DNA of 30,719 bases from Oscillospiraceae bacterium (GCA_017523995.1 JAFWUX010000086.1:1-30719); one strand, 5' to 3'; positions 1-7,696 are shown, counted from the stretch's first letter. A program made the numbers and translations. Notes: generated from the sequence alone by a model not told the origin.

Positions 1-315
1 GATACTGAAATAGACCCGCTGGACCTTGCCTCTCACGTATTCCGGCTCCAGCCCGATCTTGTCACAATACAGCATGATGCCGCCCTGATAATGCCGCGGA
101 TTGACCGTGGGACAGTTCCATTCCGGCGGCTGCACCCAGCGTCTGCCGTCATAGGGCACCGCGGCGTCGTTCTGCTTATTGAAGGGGTTATCTGTCCCGG
201 CGGTCTGCTGCCGTGCAGATGCCGGATAAGGCCGGAGCATATGCTCTGCAGCGTGAATCGCGCAGCATGTCAGCACACAGGACAGAATGGCTGCAGACAG
301 CTTTTTCAGATCCAT
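1..315 (-). CDS. Secreted protein, N-terminal part (host chromosome), runs off the left edge
   Basis: This minus-strand gene starts at the ATG complementary to 313-315, behind a clear AGGAGG site (complement of 322-327), and stays open for 105 codons to the window edge. Residues 1-20 form a signal peptide (MDLKKLSAAILSCVLTCC followed by a small polar region), so the product is exported. After a Gln/Thr-rich linker the visible mature part is Trp-, Pro- and Tyr-rich (RRWVQPPEWNCP). No domain can be named from this fragment. It has its own promoter at 372-400 and lies outside the integrated element, so it marks the host side of the left junction. Confidence 0.75.
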   Translation of the reverse strand, partial: MDLKKLSAAILSCVLTCCAIHAAEHMLRPYPASARQQTAGTDNPFNKQNDAAVPYDGRRWVQPPEWNCPTVNPRHYQGGIMLYCDKIGLEPEYVRGKVQRVYFSI

Positions 316-371
316 AGGGAATCCTCCTGTTTTGTCTTTCAAGGATATCGCAGCGGCGGCTGCACAGATTC

Positions 372-400
372 AGTATAACACATGTGCGCAGAATTTGCAA
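372..400 (-). promoter_or_regulatory. Sigma-A promoter of the secreted-protein gene
   Basis: On the minus strand TTGCAA (complement of 395-400) and TATACT (complement of 372-377) are separated by 17 bp. They sit about 55 bp upstream of the start codon at 315. Confidence 0.7.
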
Positions 401-421
401 CGGTATGCAGCTTCCGTGCAG

Positions 422-463
422 ATAAAAACAAATGCGCAGAACAGGTCTCCCCATTCTGCGCAG
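422..463 (-). terminator. Native rho-independent terminator of the tRNA operon, separated from it by the element
   Basis: On the minus strand a 9-bp stem (arms 433-441 and 454-462, TGCGCAGAA/TTCTGCGCA) is followed by TTTGTTTTT (complement of 424-432). It lies directly downstream of the tRNA-Cys 3'-half repeat, where a terminator for the tRNA transcript is expected. The intact tRNA gene is now 30 kb away, so this stem-loop marks the original chromosomal 3' flank. Confidence 0.8.
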
Positions 464-474
464 TATGTTTGTAA

Positions 475-520
475 GAGGCGCGAACCAGATTTGAACTGGT
501 GATCACGGTGTTGCAGACCA
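475..520 (-). repeat. attL: attL: 46-bp direct repeat, 3' half of tRNA-Cys
   Basis: These 46 bases are identical to 30579-30624, where they form the anticodon loop to the discriminator base of an intact tRNA-Cys. Here the tRNA 5' half is missing and the sequence after the discriminator does not encode CCA, unlike the right copy. The repeat is therefore a truncated tRNA and the left attachment site of the integrated element. Confidence 0.9.
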
Positions 521-550
521 GCTTGCACTGTGACACGCCTTCTTCTCGCG

Positions 551-610
551 GCACCCCATGGGAACTTCTGTCTTTGGACGGCAGCTCCCATGAGGTGCTT
601 TTCCTCTTTT
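551..610 (+). terminator. Rho-independent terminator near attL
   Basis: Arms 551-563 (GCACCCCATGGGA) and 586-598 (TCCCATGAGGTGC) pair with one mismatch and are followed by TTTTCCTCTTTT. It would block rightward read-through from the chromosome into parA. Confidence 0.55.
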
Positions 611-672
611 CCGACGGTTATTCGATCCGAAAGGATCTGAATAATGCATAAGACTGTGGATCGATACGCAGA

Positions 673-707
673 GGGAACGGTAATTGCCTTCGCCGTTCCC
701 TTTTCTT
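673..707 (+). terminator. Second terminator or attenuator upstream of parA
   Basis: GGGAACGG (673-680) pairs with CCGTTCCC (693-700) and is followed directly by TTTTCTT. It lies only 58 bp before the parA start, which suggests attenuation or insulation of the partition operon. Confidence 0.6.
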
Positions 708-764
708 ATGCCAAAACTGAATGAAGGCAAATAAGCCCGGATACCGGGAGAAAGAAGGCAACCT

Positions 765-1418
765 ATGAAAATCGCTGTTTTCAACAACAAGGGCGGTGTC
801 GGCAAGACCACGACGGTGATCAACCTCGCGTATGCTTTGTCGAAGCGTCCTGACCTAACAGGCGGCATCCTGGTCGCGGACTGTGACCGGCAGGAGAATG
901 CCGCCCGGTTTCTCTGTGACAATCTGAACGACGGCCTGACCGATACCCGGTACAGTGGTATTTCGATTATGACCATTGCAGATAACCTCGCCTTGCTTCA
1001 GACCGCAGCAGAGAAGTATGCGTATACGCTGCTTGACCTGCCGCCCGCTCTGGACGATCGGACAGCTAAGATTCTTGCAGCTGTTGATTGTGTGATCGTG
1101 CCGGTGGAGCTGGGCAGCTTTGCTGTACAGGGCATTGCCAATGTCACTGCTGCAATCAGCAGGAGCAACACGGCCTTCCTCGGAGCACTTGTAACACGCT
1201 TTGACCGGAAGAACAGTGCGGATGTGGAAATGCTGGAACTGATCCGGCAGCAGCTCGGCAGCAAGGTTTTCGATACCGTCATCCCGCAGAGTAAAATCAT
1301 CCGCAACAGCATCAGCTATCGGACAACGGCAGCGGAATATATGGGCTGGCTGGATCCGGCAAAATCCTTTGACCAGTTGGCTGAAGAAGTGATCCGCAGA
1401 AGCACAGCAATTCGCTGA
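765..1418 (+). CDS. parA: ParA-family partition ATPase
   Basis: This 217-aa protein has the deviant Walker A box of the ParA/MinD/Soj group at residues 8-15 (KGGVGKTT) within FNNKGGVGKTTTVINLAYAL, and an aspartate-containing strand (LVADCDRQ) where the switch I/Walker A' region is expected. Such ATPases bind DNA non-specifically and, with a ParB partner, segregate low-copy DNA; the ParB gene lies 650 bp downstream. The length fits small ParAs that lack an N-terminal helix-turn-helix. The ATG follows an AGAAGG-type ribosome site. It is the first gene of the element, so the excised circle is probably maintained like a plasmid. The family call is confident; a role in excision control instead of partition is possible. 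Confidence 0.93.
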   Translation: MKIAVFNNKGGVGKTTTVINLAYALSKRPDLTGGILVADCDRQENAARFLCDNLNDGLTDTRYSGISIMTIADNLALLQTAAEKYAYTLLDLPPALDDRTAKILAAVDCVIVPVELGSFAVQGIANVTAAISRSNTAFLGALVTRFDRKNSADVEMLELIRQQLGSKVFDTVIPQSKIIRNSISYRTTAAEYMGWLDPAKSFDQLAEEVIRRSTAIR

Positions 1419-1430
1419 GAAAGGTCGATC

Positions 1431-1694
1431 ATGGAAAAAACTATCTTATACAATATCAAAATGGGCAGGAAATATTTACAGAAGATCGAACCAACCGAGA
1501 ACTATGTTTCAAGCGGGAAGGCTCCTATTATGGGGCGGAGGTATTCGATTGCCGATTTCCGCAGTGTGTGGGGATCGGATCCGGTTGGATTTGAGATGTT
1601 GACCGCAAACAGCTATATTTCCTGCATTATGCAAGAGTTCCGCTGGGAAGATCGTAAACCGGTCAGTATTCAGCTGATTCCGGTGGTTCAATAG
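1431..1694 (+). CDS. Unknown 87-aa protein between parA and parB
   Basis: I do not recognise this protein. The ATG follows GAGAAAGG at a normal distance, and the gene begins 12 bp after parA ends, so it is very likely co-transcribed. No membrane segment or signal peptide is visible. The C-terminal half is moderately hydrophobic and aromatic (SVWGSDPVGFEML, then MQEFRWEDRK). Its position in the partition operon suggests an accessory role in maintenance, but this is only context. Confidence 0.65.
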   Translation: MEKTILYNIKMGRKYLQKIEPTENYVSSGKAPIMGRRYSIADFRSVWGSDPVGFEMLTANSYISCIMQEFRWEDRKPVSIQLIPVVQ

Positions 1695-1706
1695 GAGATG
1701 ATATAA

Positions 1707-2060
1707 ATGGAAAACAACACATTTCGACGAATTACCCCGGAAGATGAATTTCTCGGAATCGCAAAAAGGAAGCTGCTGCCACTCATGACAGAAATCATGG
1801 ATCCGGCGGCTCCAAAGGAGCTGGCCGTCAAGGACGAGCAGCTTTATATCAACAGTGTGCCGGTAGGAGAATGGCGGCTGATCTGCCAATACCGCCGTGC
1901 AGATATATCTGACCGGACGATCTCGTTCAGGTACGGAAACAGTTTGACACGGTATATCCATTTCGGATCTTCGGCATTCAGCTCTGATCCGGATCGGGTT
2001 GTGGAGATCACCGAATCGTCCGGAGATCAGGATTACCGGACGATTTACAGTGAATTGTGA
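1707..2060 (+). CDS. Unknown 117-aa protein between parA and parB
   Basis: The ATG follows AGGAGATGATATAA, and the stop lies just before the parB ribosome site, so the gene is operonic. The protein is soluble and rich in charged residues, with a likely beta-rich central part (YINSVPVGEWRLICQY, RTISFRYGNSLTRYIHF). No family was recognised. The preceding gene shares its position but shows no clear sequence similarity. Both may be specificity or regulatory subunits of the partition module, which is inference. Confidence 0.65.
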   Translation: MENNTFRRITPEDEFLGIAKRKLLPLMTEIMDPAAPKELAVKDEQLYINSVPVGEWRLICQYRRADISDRTISFRYGNSLTRYIHFGSSAFSSDPDRVVEITESSGDQDYRTIYSEL

Positions 2061-2074
2061 AAGGAGAATGCGAA

Positions 2075-3442
2075 ATGCCTAAGAGAAAACTGGATGCCGC
2101 AATCGTCAGTGATTTGAAAGCTGTCACTGGTGACAGTTTCAAAGATAACCTTTTTATGCTGCCGATCAGCAGCCTGTCTCCTTCGGAAGATAACTTCTAT
2201 TCCATGTCAGACATTGAACTGCTGGCGGATGATATTGAACGGCAGGGCTTGAAACATAACCTCGTTGTCAATGCTGATGCCGAGAAGCGGGCTCACTACT
2301 ATATTATTTCCGGTCACCGTCGATTCGAGGCAATCCGCTTTCTGTCAGAAAACGGACGTTATCCCTCACAGGTCATTCCGTGCTTTGTGGCCGGAACGAA
2401 AACCAGAGCGGAATCCATGCTTGATCTCATCATGCTGAATGCGACAAGCAGAAAGATGACCGATGCAGAGTATATCCAGCAATACGACAAACTGGAAGCG
2501 ACGCTGCGGGAGCTGGATGCAGCCGGGAAGTCTGTTCCGGGCCGAATGCGGGAACGGATTGCTTCTGTCCTGAAAGTTTCTCCGGCACAGATCGGAAAGA
2601 TCGAAAACATCCTTCATAACGGAATTGAGGAAGTGCAGCAGGCCGTCCGTTCAGGTGAAATGTCTATCTCAACCGCTTCGGCGGTTTCGTCCCTTCCGGC
2701 GGAATCGCAGTCAGAGCTGATCGGGGAAAAGTCCGCTTCCGGGATTCGGAACAAGGATGTTCAGGATTACAAAGAGCAGCATCAGCCGGAACCGGAATAC
2801 CGCATCATCAGTTGGGACGGAGAAATTCAAAAGGAAGCGGTAATGGAAGCGTTGCTGCGTTTTGCAACGGAGTATGAAAAGCCGCACGCGCTGAACATGA
2901 ACGCAATGGAGTACACGGATCACTTCCGCAGATCGCACCGTTCGCAGTACAACAGCTTTTCTTCTTTTTCCGTTGAAGGTTCTTTTGATAAGGTCACAGT
3001 CAAATTCGAGAATCCGGCGGAGCATGACAACATCAAGGAAATCTATATGACATGGAGTGTTGCGGCAAAGCAAATTCAAAAATACTTTACGGAGCCAAAA
3101 CCTGAGAAGAAGCCTGAAACCGAGATTGTAGGTCAGATGACATTCACCGGGGTTTGCGGTGAACCGGAAGGGAGCGAGATCCCTTCCGATGAAGAAGCGC
3201 AGAACAATGTGCATTCTCAACGCGAACTGCTGTGCTGGGCACAGTCGCTCACACAGGAGCAGATCGACTTTCTTTTCAACGGCGGCTGGTATAACAACAC
3301 ACTCAAAGGCTATGTGATCGCAGCAGCGAAAGACGCAGATTTCACTGATAAGCAGATCGAGGATCTGCTTACCGGAGTACGCTTCGCGCTGAGTGAAAAG
3401 GACAAGGCTGATGCAGAAAAGCTGTATCAGGACTGGAACTGA
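2075..3442 (+). CDS. parB: ParB-like nuclease-domain partition/regulatory protein
   Basis: The 455-aa product carries an N-terminal ParB/Sulfiredoxin-type domain: LPISSLSPSEDN, then ELLADDIERQGLKHNL, then the signature IISGHRRFEAIRFL around residues 77-90. A helix-turn-helix-like segment follows (VLKVSPAQIGKIENIL), as in ParB/KorB proteins that bind centromere-like DNA. The C-terminal 60 residues form a separate helical domain (TQEQIDFLFNGGWYNNTLKG). I chose ATG 2075 because AAAGGAG lies 8 nt upstream; a GTG at 2057 is in frame but overlaps the previous stop and has no site. With parA it makes a partition pair. The long C-terminal part is unusual for a plain ParB and may bind other transfer proteins. 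Confidence 0.88.
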   Translation: MPKRKLDAAIVSDLKAVTGDSFKDNLFMLPISSLSPSEDNFYSMSDIELLADDIERQGLKHNLVVNADAEKRAHYYIISGHRRFEAIRFLSENGRYPSQVIPCFVAGTKTRAESMLDLIMLNATSRKMTDAEYIQQYDKLEATLRELDAAGKSVPGRMRERIASVLKVSPAQIGKIENILHNGIEEVQQAVRSGEMSISTASAVSSLPAESQSELIGEKSASGIRNKDVQDYKEQHQPEPEYRIISWDGEIQKEAVMEALLRFATEYEKPHALNMNAMEYTDHFRRSHRSQYNSFSSFSVEGSFDKVTVKFENPAEHDNIKEIYMTWSVAAKQIQKYFTEPKPEKKPETEIVGQMTFTGVCGEPEGSEIPSDEEAQNNVHSQRELLCWAQSLTQEQIDFLFNGGWYNNTLKGYVIAAAKDADFTDKQIEDLLTGVRFALSEKDKADAEKLYQDWN

Positions 3443-3464
3443 TTATGAAGGAGGAATACGAAAA

Positions 3465-3776
3465 ATGGCAAAGCTGACATTGGAAGAACGGATCGCCAAG
3501 ACGCAGGAAGCAATCCGGAAGGAGGAAGCAATCATTGCGCAGAGCCGCGAAAAGCTGAGAGGCTTGCAGTCAACTCTGAAAACACTTGAAAAGGAAAAGG
3601 ATCAGATCTTCGCACAGGAGATTATCAGTACCGTGTCCGAGGGCGCAGCCCTCACAAACGATCAGCGCAGCGAATTACTCTCTCTGCTGAAGTCCTTTAA
3701 GCTGAACGGGACACCGGAAACGGAAGCCGCTGCGGATTCCGCCAATCCTGCCGATCCGCAGGAACCGGCAGTCTGA
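3465..3776 (+). CDS. Small coiled-coil protein (DUF4315-like)
   Basis: This 103-aa protein has a long charged coiled coil at about residues 5-50 (LEERIAKTQEAIRKEEAII, then LRGLQSTLKTLEKEKDQI), followed by a short helix (SELLSLLKSFKL) and an Ala/Pro-rich acidic tail. The architecture resembles the small DUF4315-type proteins found before the mobilisation genes of Firmicute conjugative elements; that match is from memory. Start ATG 3465 has a perfect AAGGAGG 9 nt upstream, whereas the longer in-frame start at 3393 lies inside parB. It ends just before the putative oriT. Confidence 0.75.
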   Translation: MAKLTLEERIAKTQEAIRKEEAIIAQSREKLRGLQSTLKTLEKEKDQIFAQEIISTVSEGAALTNDQRSELLSLLKSFKLNGTPETEAAADSANPADPQEPAV

Positions 3777-4014
3777 AGCCGAAACACAGAAACGCGAAAG
3801 CGGTGCTGTCTGAGGCTGAGTGCTTTTCGTGAGAAAAGCAAAATCTGAGCGAAAGCGAATCTGATGCCGGTGCTCCGAAACCGGCATTTCGGGGTATTAG
3901 GGGCAAAACCCCTAACAAGCGATTCTATGCACACGATGTGCATGGAATCTATGCTTGCCACTCCGTGAGAATTGACAATCAGAAGCACATTCAAAAAGGA
4001 GGCGAATCGACTTA
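3777..4014 (+). other. oriT: Putative oriT region
   Basis: This 238-bp stretch has no gene and lies directly before mobC and the relaxase, the usual place for an origin of transfer. It holds four stem-loops in a row: TGCTTTTC/GAAAAGCA (3821-3840), ATGCCGG/CCGGCAT (3864-3887), TTAGGGG/CCCCTAA with a 5-nt loop (3897-3915), and a long imperfect palindrome, GATTC-t-ATGCACA-cga-TGTGCAT-g-GAATC (3921-3949). Relaxase and MobC proteins typically bind such inverted repeats next to nic, here perhaps in CCCCTAACAAGC (3909-3920). The nic position is not proven. Confidence 0.6.
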
Positions 4015-4413
4015 ATGAACCCGAATGATCGAGCACGGATTCACATTACCGTCCCTTCGGCGGAAAAAGAAAAAATAGAGCAAAGTGCCGCCGCACTCCA
4101 CATGACGATGACAGACTATATCCGCGCCTGTTGTTTACGGAAACGGGTTATGGATACGTCATGGGTGCCGGAAATCACAAAACAGATCGTCAAGATCGGT
4201 GTGAACGTCAATCAGATTGCAGCAGTTGCAAACACGAATCACAGTGTATCAGACCGGCAGATTGATCTGGTCAATGAAAATCTGATCGGTGTTCAGAATC
4301 AGCTGCGAGCAGTCATTGAGCACATGGAGAATCCGCTTGACCGGAATCTGAATGAATGCAGACAGCTTTTGCTGAAAATCTCCGAAAAGCTGAATGCAAT
4401 GGAGTGGGACTAA
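4015..4413 (+). CDS. mobC: MobC-like relaxosome accessory protein
   Basis: This 132-aa protein has a ribbon-helix-helix-like N-terminus (RIHITVPSAEKEKIEQSAAA, then MTMTDYIRAC) followed by the conserved core of plasmid MobC proteins (ITKQIVKIGVNVNQIAAVAN). MobC binds near nic, helps melt oriT and recruits the relaxase. An AAAAGGAGGCG site precedes the ATG. Its TAA overlaps the relaxase ATG (TAATG at 4411-4415), so the two are translationally coupled. Position between oriT and relaxase supports the call. Confidence 0.9.
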   Translation: MNPNDRARIHITVPSAEKEKIEQSAAALHMTMTDYIRACCLRKRVMDTSWVPEITKQIVKIGVNVNQIAAVANTNHSVSDRQIDLVNENLIGVQNQLRAVIEHMENPLDRNLNECRQLLLKISEKLNAMEWD

Positions 4414-6353
4414 TGGCTTATATCGGACAAACGTCAATCAAGAGTGTTTCGCACATGGAACATGCGATTGAGTATGTGGCCAATCCGAAAAAATCACTGG
4501 AACTGCAAAAAGAGGAATTGCAGGAAGCAATCCGGCATATCACATCAACGGAAATACAGATCGGAGAGCGTGCAACCTTTTTGAACTGTTCTCCGAACCG
4601 AACCGCGCAGGAGTTTGAGATGATGCGCAGAGCGCATCATCAGGACAAAGGCGTGATTGCACATCATTATTATCAATCGTTCTCACCGGACGATCCGATC
4701 ACGCCGGAAGCTGCACACAAGATCGGGGTCGAACTGGCAAACAAGGTGTTCGCCGGTTATCAGGTGATTGTCACGACGCACACTGACCGGAATCATCTGC
4801 ACAATCACATTCTGGTCAACAGCTGCCACATCGAAACCGGTGCAAAGTGGCTGAGTAACAAAACGACGCTGCGGGCGATCCGCTCCGAAAGCGACAAACT
4901 GTGTAAGCGGTACGGCATGAGCGTGATCCGGTCTGACAGCGAAAGCAAGTCGATCGACAAAACGACCTACCAAATGGCATTGCAGGGAAAGTCGTGGAAG
5001 GTGCAGCTATGCAACGATCTCGACGATGCTGTAAAGCAGTGCCGCAGCAAAACGGAGTTTGAAGCATTCTTCCGGGAACGCGGATATGAATGCCGTTATA
5101 CCGGACTTCATATCACACTGAAAAAGAACGGTGAGAAAAAAGGCGTTCGCGTCGATACGCTGGCCAAACAGTTTGGCGACCAGTACCGAAAGTCGAACCT
5201 TGAAAAAGCAATGGGGTATACCTTTGACGAAGTGGAACTGCGGGAACCGGCAGCACCGCGAACGGAAGTGAAGCGAACGGAACCGAAGTCAAATCACGAG
5301 CGGCTGACAGAACGAACCTTTGCGCAGCGGATCAATACGCCTCTTCCGAATCGGAAGCCGAAGGGCTGGTATCAAAGATATGTGCCGCCTGCAAAACATC
5401 AGCTTCACCGATTCCCTTTGAATACGCTTTGCAAAAAGCGTTCCTTGCTGTCTGCGATCCTATCTTTGCTGGCATTCTGCGACCGCATGAACCGTCACCG
5501 CAAACGCCCCGCTGCTTCTGTTTATCAGTTTAAGGCTGTACGGCCTGCCGCTTCGTCATCCGAAACACGCATCCGATACGGAACGATCGACTATCAAAAA
5601 CTGGTTTCCATGTCCGGGGACAATTATTCCGTAACTGTGAATGCGGAGCACATCCTGAAGCTGGCGAATCGTCCGCTGCTGTATGCAGCATTGATTGACC
5701 GGATAAAAGAAACTGCGACGATCACAGTCAAGGCTTGCGACAAGGAGTATCTGGCGGAACTGCTCGGCATGGCAGAAATTCAGGAAAAGCTCAATGTCCA
5801 GGCCGAACGGAATCAGAACCGCGCAGCCTATGCACGGCTTCGGAAAAAATCACAGGAAACCGGTCAGGATCTCAAATACCTGAAAGTGACACCGGAACAG
5901 CTTGCGTTGCTGAAGGAAAACTGTCAGGAAATCTCATATATTGAAAAGCAAGGCCGGTTCACGGTGACCTATCTTGCAGAAGATGAAGCGTTGATCCGGA
6001 AATTGATTTCCGACAAAAAAGAAAAAAAGCAGGAGACAGATCATCAGCGCAACAACCGGATTTATGCAGAACTGAAAAAGGAAGCGGCCTTGCAGGGTAT
6101 GAAGCTGCGGTATCAGGCCGGTATCTCTAAGGAACAGATTGCTGCATTGCTTGCTGCCGGGATCAAGGCGGCATATTTCCCGGATCCGAAGAAGCCGGGA
6201 TTGTTCAAAATCGCTTACAGTAATTCTGCTGTGAAGGATGTTCGGGGAATCATTTTTCCGGATGTTGACAACGACGGCCGAGACGATCGGCTTCAGCGGA
6301 ACGAACGCAGCTCTGAACCCCTCGCAGCAGATAATAAGAAAGGAAGGTCATAA
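4413..6353 (+). CDS. Relaxase (MOB-P-type mobilisation nuclease)
   Basis: The 646-aa protein starts at ATG 4413 in the TAATG overlap with mobC; upstream in-frame starts lie inside mobC. The N-terminal nuclease domain shows a probable catalytic Tyr21 (AIEYVANPKK), the HHYYQSFSP strand and the metal-binding motif HTDRNHLHNH at residues 123-132. It nicks oriT, stays covalently bound to the 5' end and pilots the strand into the channel. Residues about 300-400 are a basic linker. The C-terminus has two copies of a small module (VTPEQLALLKENCQEISYI; ISKEQIAALLAAGIKAAYF) and ends with DVDNDGRDD, an EF-hand/TSP3-like calcium loop that recurs in the next gene. Confidence 0.92.
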   Translation: MAYIGQTSIKSVSHMEHAIEYVANPKKSLELQKEELQEAIRHITSTEIQIGERATFLNCSPNRTAQEFEMMRRAHHQDKGVIAHHYYQSFSPDDPITPEAAHKIGVELANKVFAGYQVIVTTHTDRNHLHNHILVNSCHIETGAKWLSNKTTLRAIRSESDKLCKRYGMSVIRSDSESKSIDKTTYQMALQGKSWKVQLCNDLDDAVKQCRSKTEFEAFFRERGYECRYTGLHITLKKNGEKKGVRVDTLAKQFGDQYRKSNLEKAMGYTFDEVELREPAAPRTEVKRTEPKSNHERLTERTFAQRINTPLPNRKPKGWYQRYVPPAKHQLHRFPLNTLCKKRSLLSAILSLLAFCDRMNRHRKRPAASVYQFKAVRPAASSSETRIRYGTIDYQKLVSMSGDNYSVTVNAEHILKLANRPLLYAALIDRIKETATITVKACDKEYLAELLGMAEIQEKLNVQAERNQNRAAYARLRKKSQETGQDLKYLKVTPEQLALLKENCQEISYIEKQGRFTVTYLAEDEALIRKLISDKKEKKQETDHQRNNRIYAELKKEAALQGMKLRYQAGISKEQIAALLAAGIKAAYFPDPKKPGLFKIAYSNSAVKDVRGIIFPDVDNDGRDDRLQRNERSSEPLAADNKKGRS

Positions 6354-6625
6354 TGGAAATTCAGCGAAAAGAATACGAACGTCGCGCCGATCAGCAGGAC
6401 ACTGACCATGACGGTCTCCCGGATCGTGCCGATGCAACACCAAAGGGGCAGGACTTCTATTATAAAAAGGTTGATTCGGAACAGCTTGCCTATCTGAACG
6501 ACTTTGCGGATTTTCCGTTCACTGCCAAAAACGGCATCGTTCAGATTCAGAGCGAAGATAAGGAATCGCTGCTTCAGGCTTTGGAACGGCAGGCTCACCT
6601 TCTGAATCTGCATGATAAGCCTTGA
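6353..6625 (+). CDS. Small D-x-D-x-D-G mobilisation-associated protein
   Basis: This 90-aa protein starts at an ATG overlapping the relaxase stop (TAATG, 6351-6355) behind AAGGAAGG, so the genes are coupled. Residues 15-27 read DQQDTDHDGLPDR, a TSP3/dockerin-like calcium-binding loop also found at the relaxase C-terminus. The remainder (YYKKVDSEQLAYLNDFADF, then GIVQIQ) resembles the two small modules at the relaxase C-terminus. It has no signal peptide, so the loop is apparently cytosolic. It may act as a detached relaxase domain; no function is proven. Confidence 0.75.
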   Translation: MEIQRKEYERRADQQDTDHDGLPDRADATPKGQDFYYKKVDSEQLAYLNDFADFPFTAKNGIVQIQSEDKESLLQALERQAHLLNLHDKP

Positions 6626-6650
6626 CAGCTAATTTGTTCCATGCTATAAT
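6622..6650 (+). promoter_or_regulatory. Consensus sigma-A promoter of the lipoprotein gene
   Basis: TTGACA (6622-6627) and TATAAT (6645-6650) are both perfect hexamers with the optimal 17-bp spacer. The -35 overlaps the stop of the preceding gene. Transcription would begin near 6657, about 43 bp before the lipoprotein ATG. Confidence 0.9.
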
Positions 6651-6699
6651 AAAGTGTCCAAGCAAGATCCTTATAACTGAAGTGAACAGGAGGTTTGTT

Positions 6700-7638
6700 A
6701 TGAAACACATTATGAAAGCAGCAATGTTATCCGCCGTAATCGCATTCAGCAGCATTCCGTTAAGCGGCTGCGGAGCGTCCTTAACACCGATTGATCCGTT
6801 TGAAAAGCTGGAAGTGACATTCAGCGGAATCAGCGGCTATACCGGAACCTATGAATTGAATGATCCCGTTTATGACGGCTCTCAATACATTTTTTATTAT
6901 TGTCCTCAAAGGGATGACGTCCTTTCAAATGGAGATAAGATTACGATAGGTTATAATTGTCCTGACGTCGAGGCGATTAAAAAAGCTGGGTATAAAATCG
7001 AGCAGGGAGTGACGAAGGAATATGTTGTCGAAGGATTACAGGAAATTCCAGAAGAACTAAATGAGTCGGAAATCACTCAGCTTTCAGAACCTTTGTCTCC
7101 GCCGGAAGATGCCCCCGATTATCAAATTGGAGATAAAATTGAAGGCGCGCACTTTAACACCGGCTTTTTCAGCGAAGATATGAGCAGCGATTATTATAAC
7201 ACAATTAAAGACATGAGTTATGGTATATGGAGTGTTGAACAGATCACACCTTGGGAATTATACAGTAATCGCTATGAGGTGTGGAAAATCGCAAATGATA
7301 GTGCTTTCAGCATATTCGGTTCTGCATTCAAAAAAGACATCACCTTGAAATGTATCGGATTAGATGATAACGGTCAGATGTATGCAAATTATGCTGAACA
7401 ACACCCAGACGAATCACCGGCTGTGAAACTCCCGGAAGAAAACAGCGTGATAAAAATAACATTATATTATTGTAAAACCTATAATCATGACGGAATATAC
7501 AAAGAAAATGGAGAACTGAAGGCTCCAAATTTATCCGGGAACGATTACCTTTTGACTGATACGATTGATGATTTCAACGAATACTTGCACAAAGGTATTT
7601 CCTCAAAAGCTGAGTGTGCTATCTCCAAAGAATACTGA
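6700..7638 (+). CDS. Surface lipoprotein, unknown function
   Basis: The 312-aa product starts at ATG 6700, 7 nt after AACAGGAGG; a longer reading frame from 6622 overlaps the promoter. Residues 1-23 are a lipoprotein signal (MKHIMKAAMLSAVIAF, lipobox LSGC), so it is lipid-anchored outside the membrane. The mature part is acidic with many Tyr and likely beta strands (VTFSGISGYTGTYELN). It looks more AT-rich than its neighbours, has its own consensus promoter and terminator, and sits between the mobilisation and secretion modules like an inserted cassette. Lipoproteins at such places sometimes mediate entry exclusion, which would be a reasonable but untested guess. No family was recognised. Confidence 0.85.
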   Translation: MKHIMKAAMLSAVIAFSSIPLSGCGASLTPIDPFEKLEVTFSGISGYTGTYELNDPVYDGSQYIFYYCPQRDDVLSNGDKITIGYNCPDVEAIKKAGYKIEQGVTKEYVVEGLQEIPEELNESEITQLSEPLSPPEDAPDYQIGDKIEGAHFNTGFFSEDMSSDYYNTIKDMSYGIWSVEQITPWELYSNRYEVWKIANDSAFSIFGSAFKKDITLKCIGLDDNGQMYANYAEQHPDESPAVKLPEENSVIKITLYYCKTYNHDGIYKENGELKAPNLSGNDYLLTDTIDDFNEYLHKGISSKAECAISKEY

Positions 7639-7663
7639 TCCTCATATAATTGAATATCCGCCT

Positions 7664-7696
7664 AAAGCCGTTTGCTGAACCAAGCAAGCGGCTTTT
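7664..7696 (+). terminator. Rho-independent terminator of the lipoprotein gene
   Basis: AAAGCCGTTTGCT (7664-7676) pairs, with G-T wobbles, to AAGCAAGCGGCTTT (7682-7695) and is followed by TTTT-rich sequence. It closes the lipoprotein transcript 16 bp before the virD4 ribosome site. Confidence 0.75.

Larger units (their letters stand above)
521..764 (+). other. Gene-free leader between attL and parA
   Basis: No credible gene is seen on either strand. The stretch carries three successive stem-loops: 551-598 followed by a T-rich tail, 624-637 (GATCC-GAAA-GGATC, a GNRA-type tetraloop), and 673-700 followed by TTTTCTT. A small inverted repeat, CCCGG-ATA-CCGGG (736-748), overlaps the approach to the parA ribosome site. 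No good sigma-A promoter was found for parA. The region looks like an insulated or attenuated leader, and integrase arm sites could also lie here. Confidence 0.5.

Noticed and set aside
503..976. 157-aa minus-strand frame over the leader and parA
   Set aside because: It overlaps attL, two terminators and the conserved parA start; no ribosome site or domain.
3972..4000. Promoter for mobC
   Set aside because: A TTGACA is present at 3972, but no acceptable -10 lies 16-18 bp downstream.
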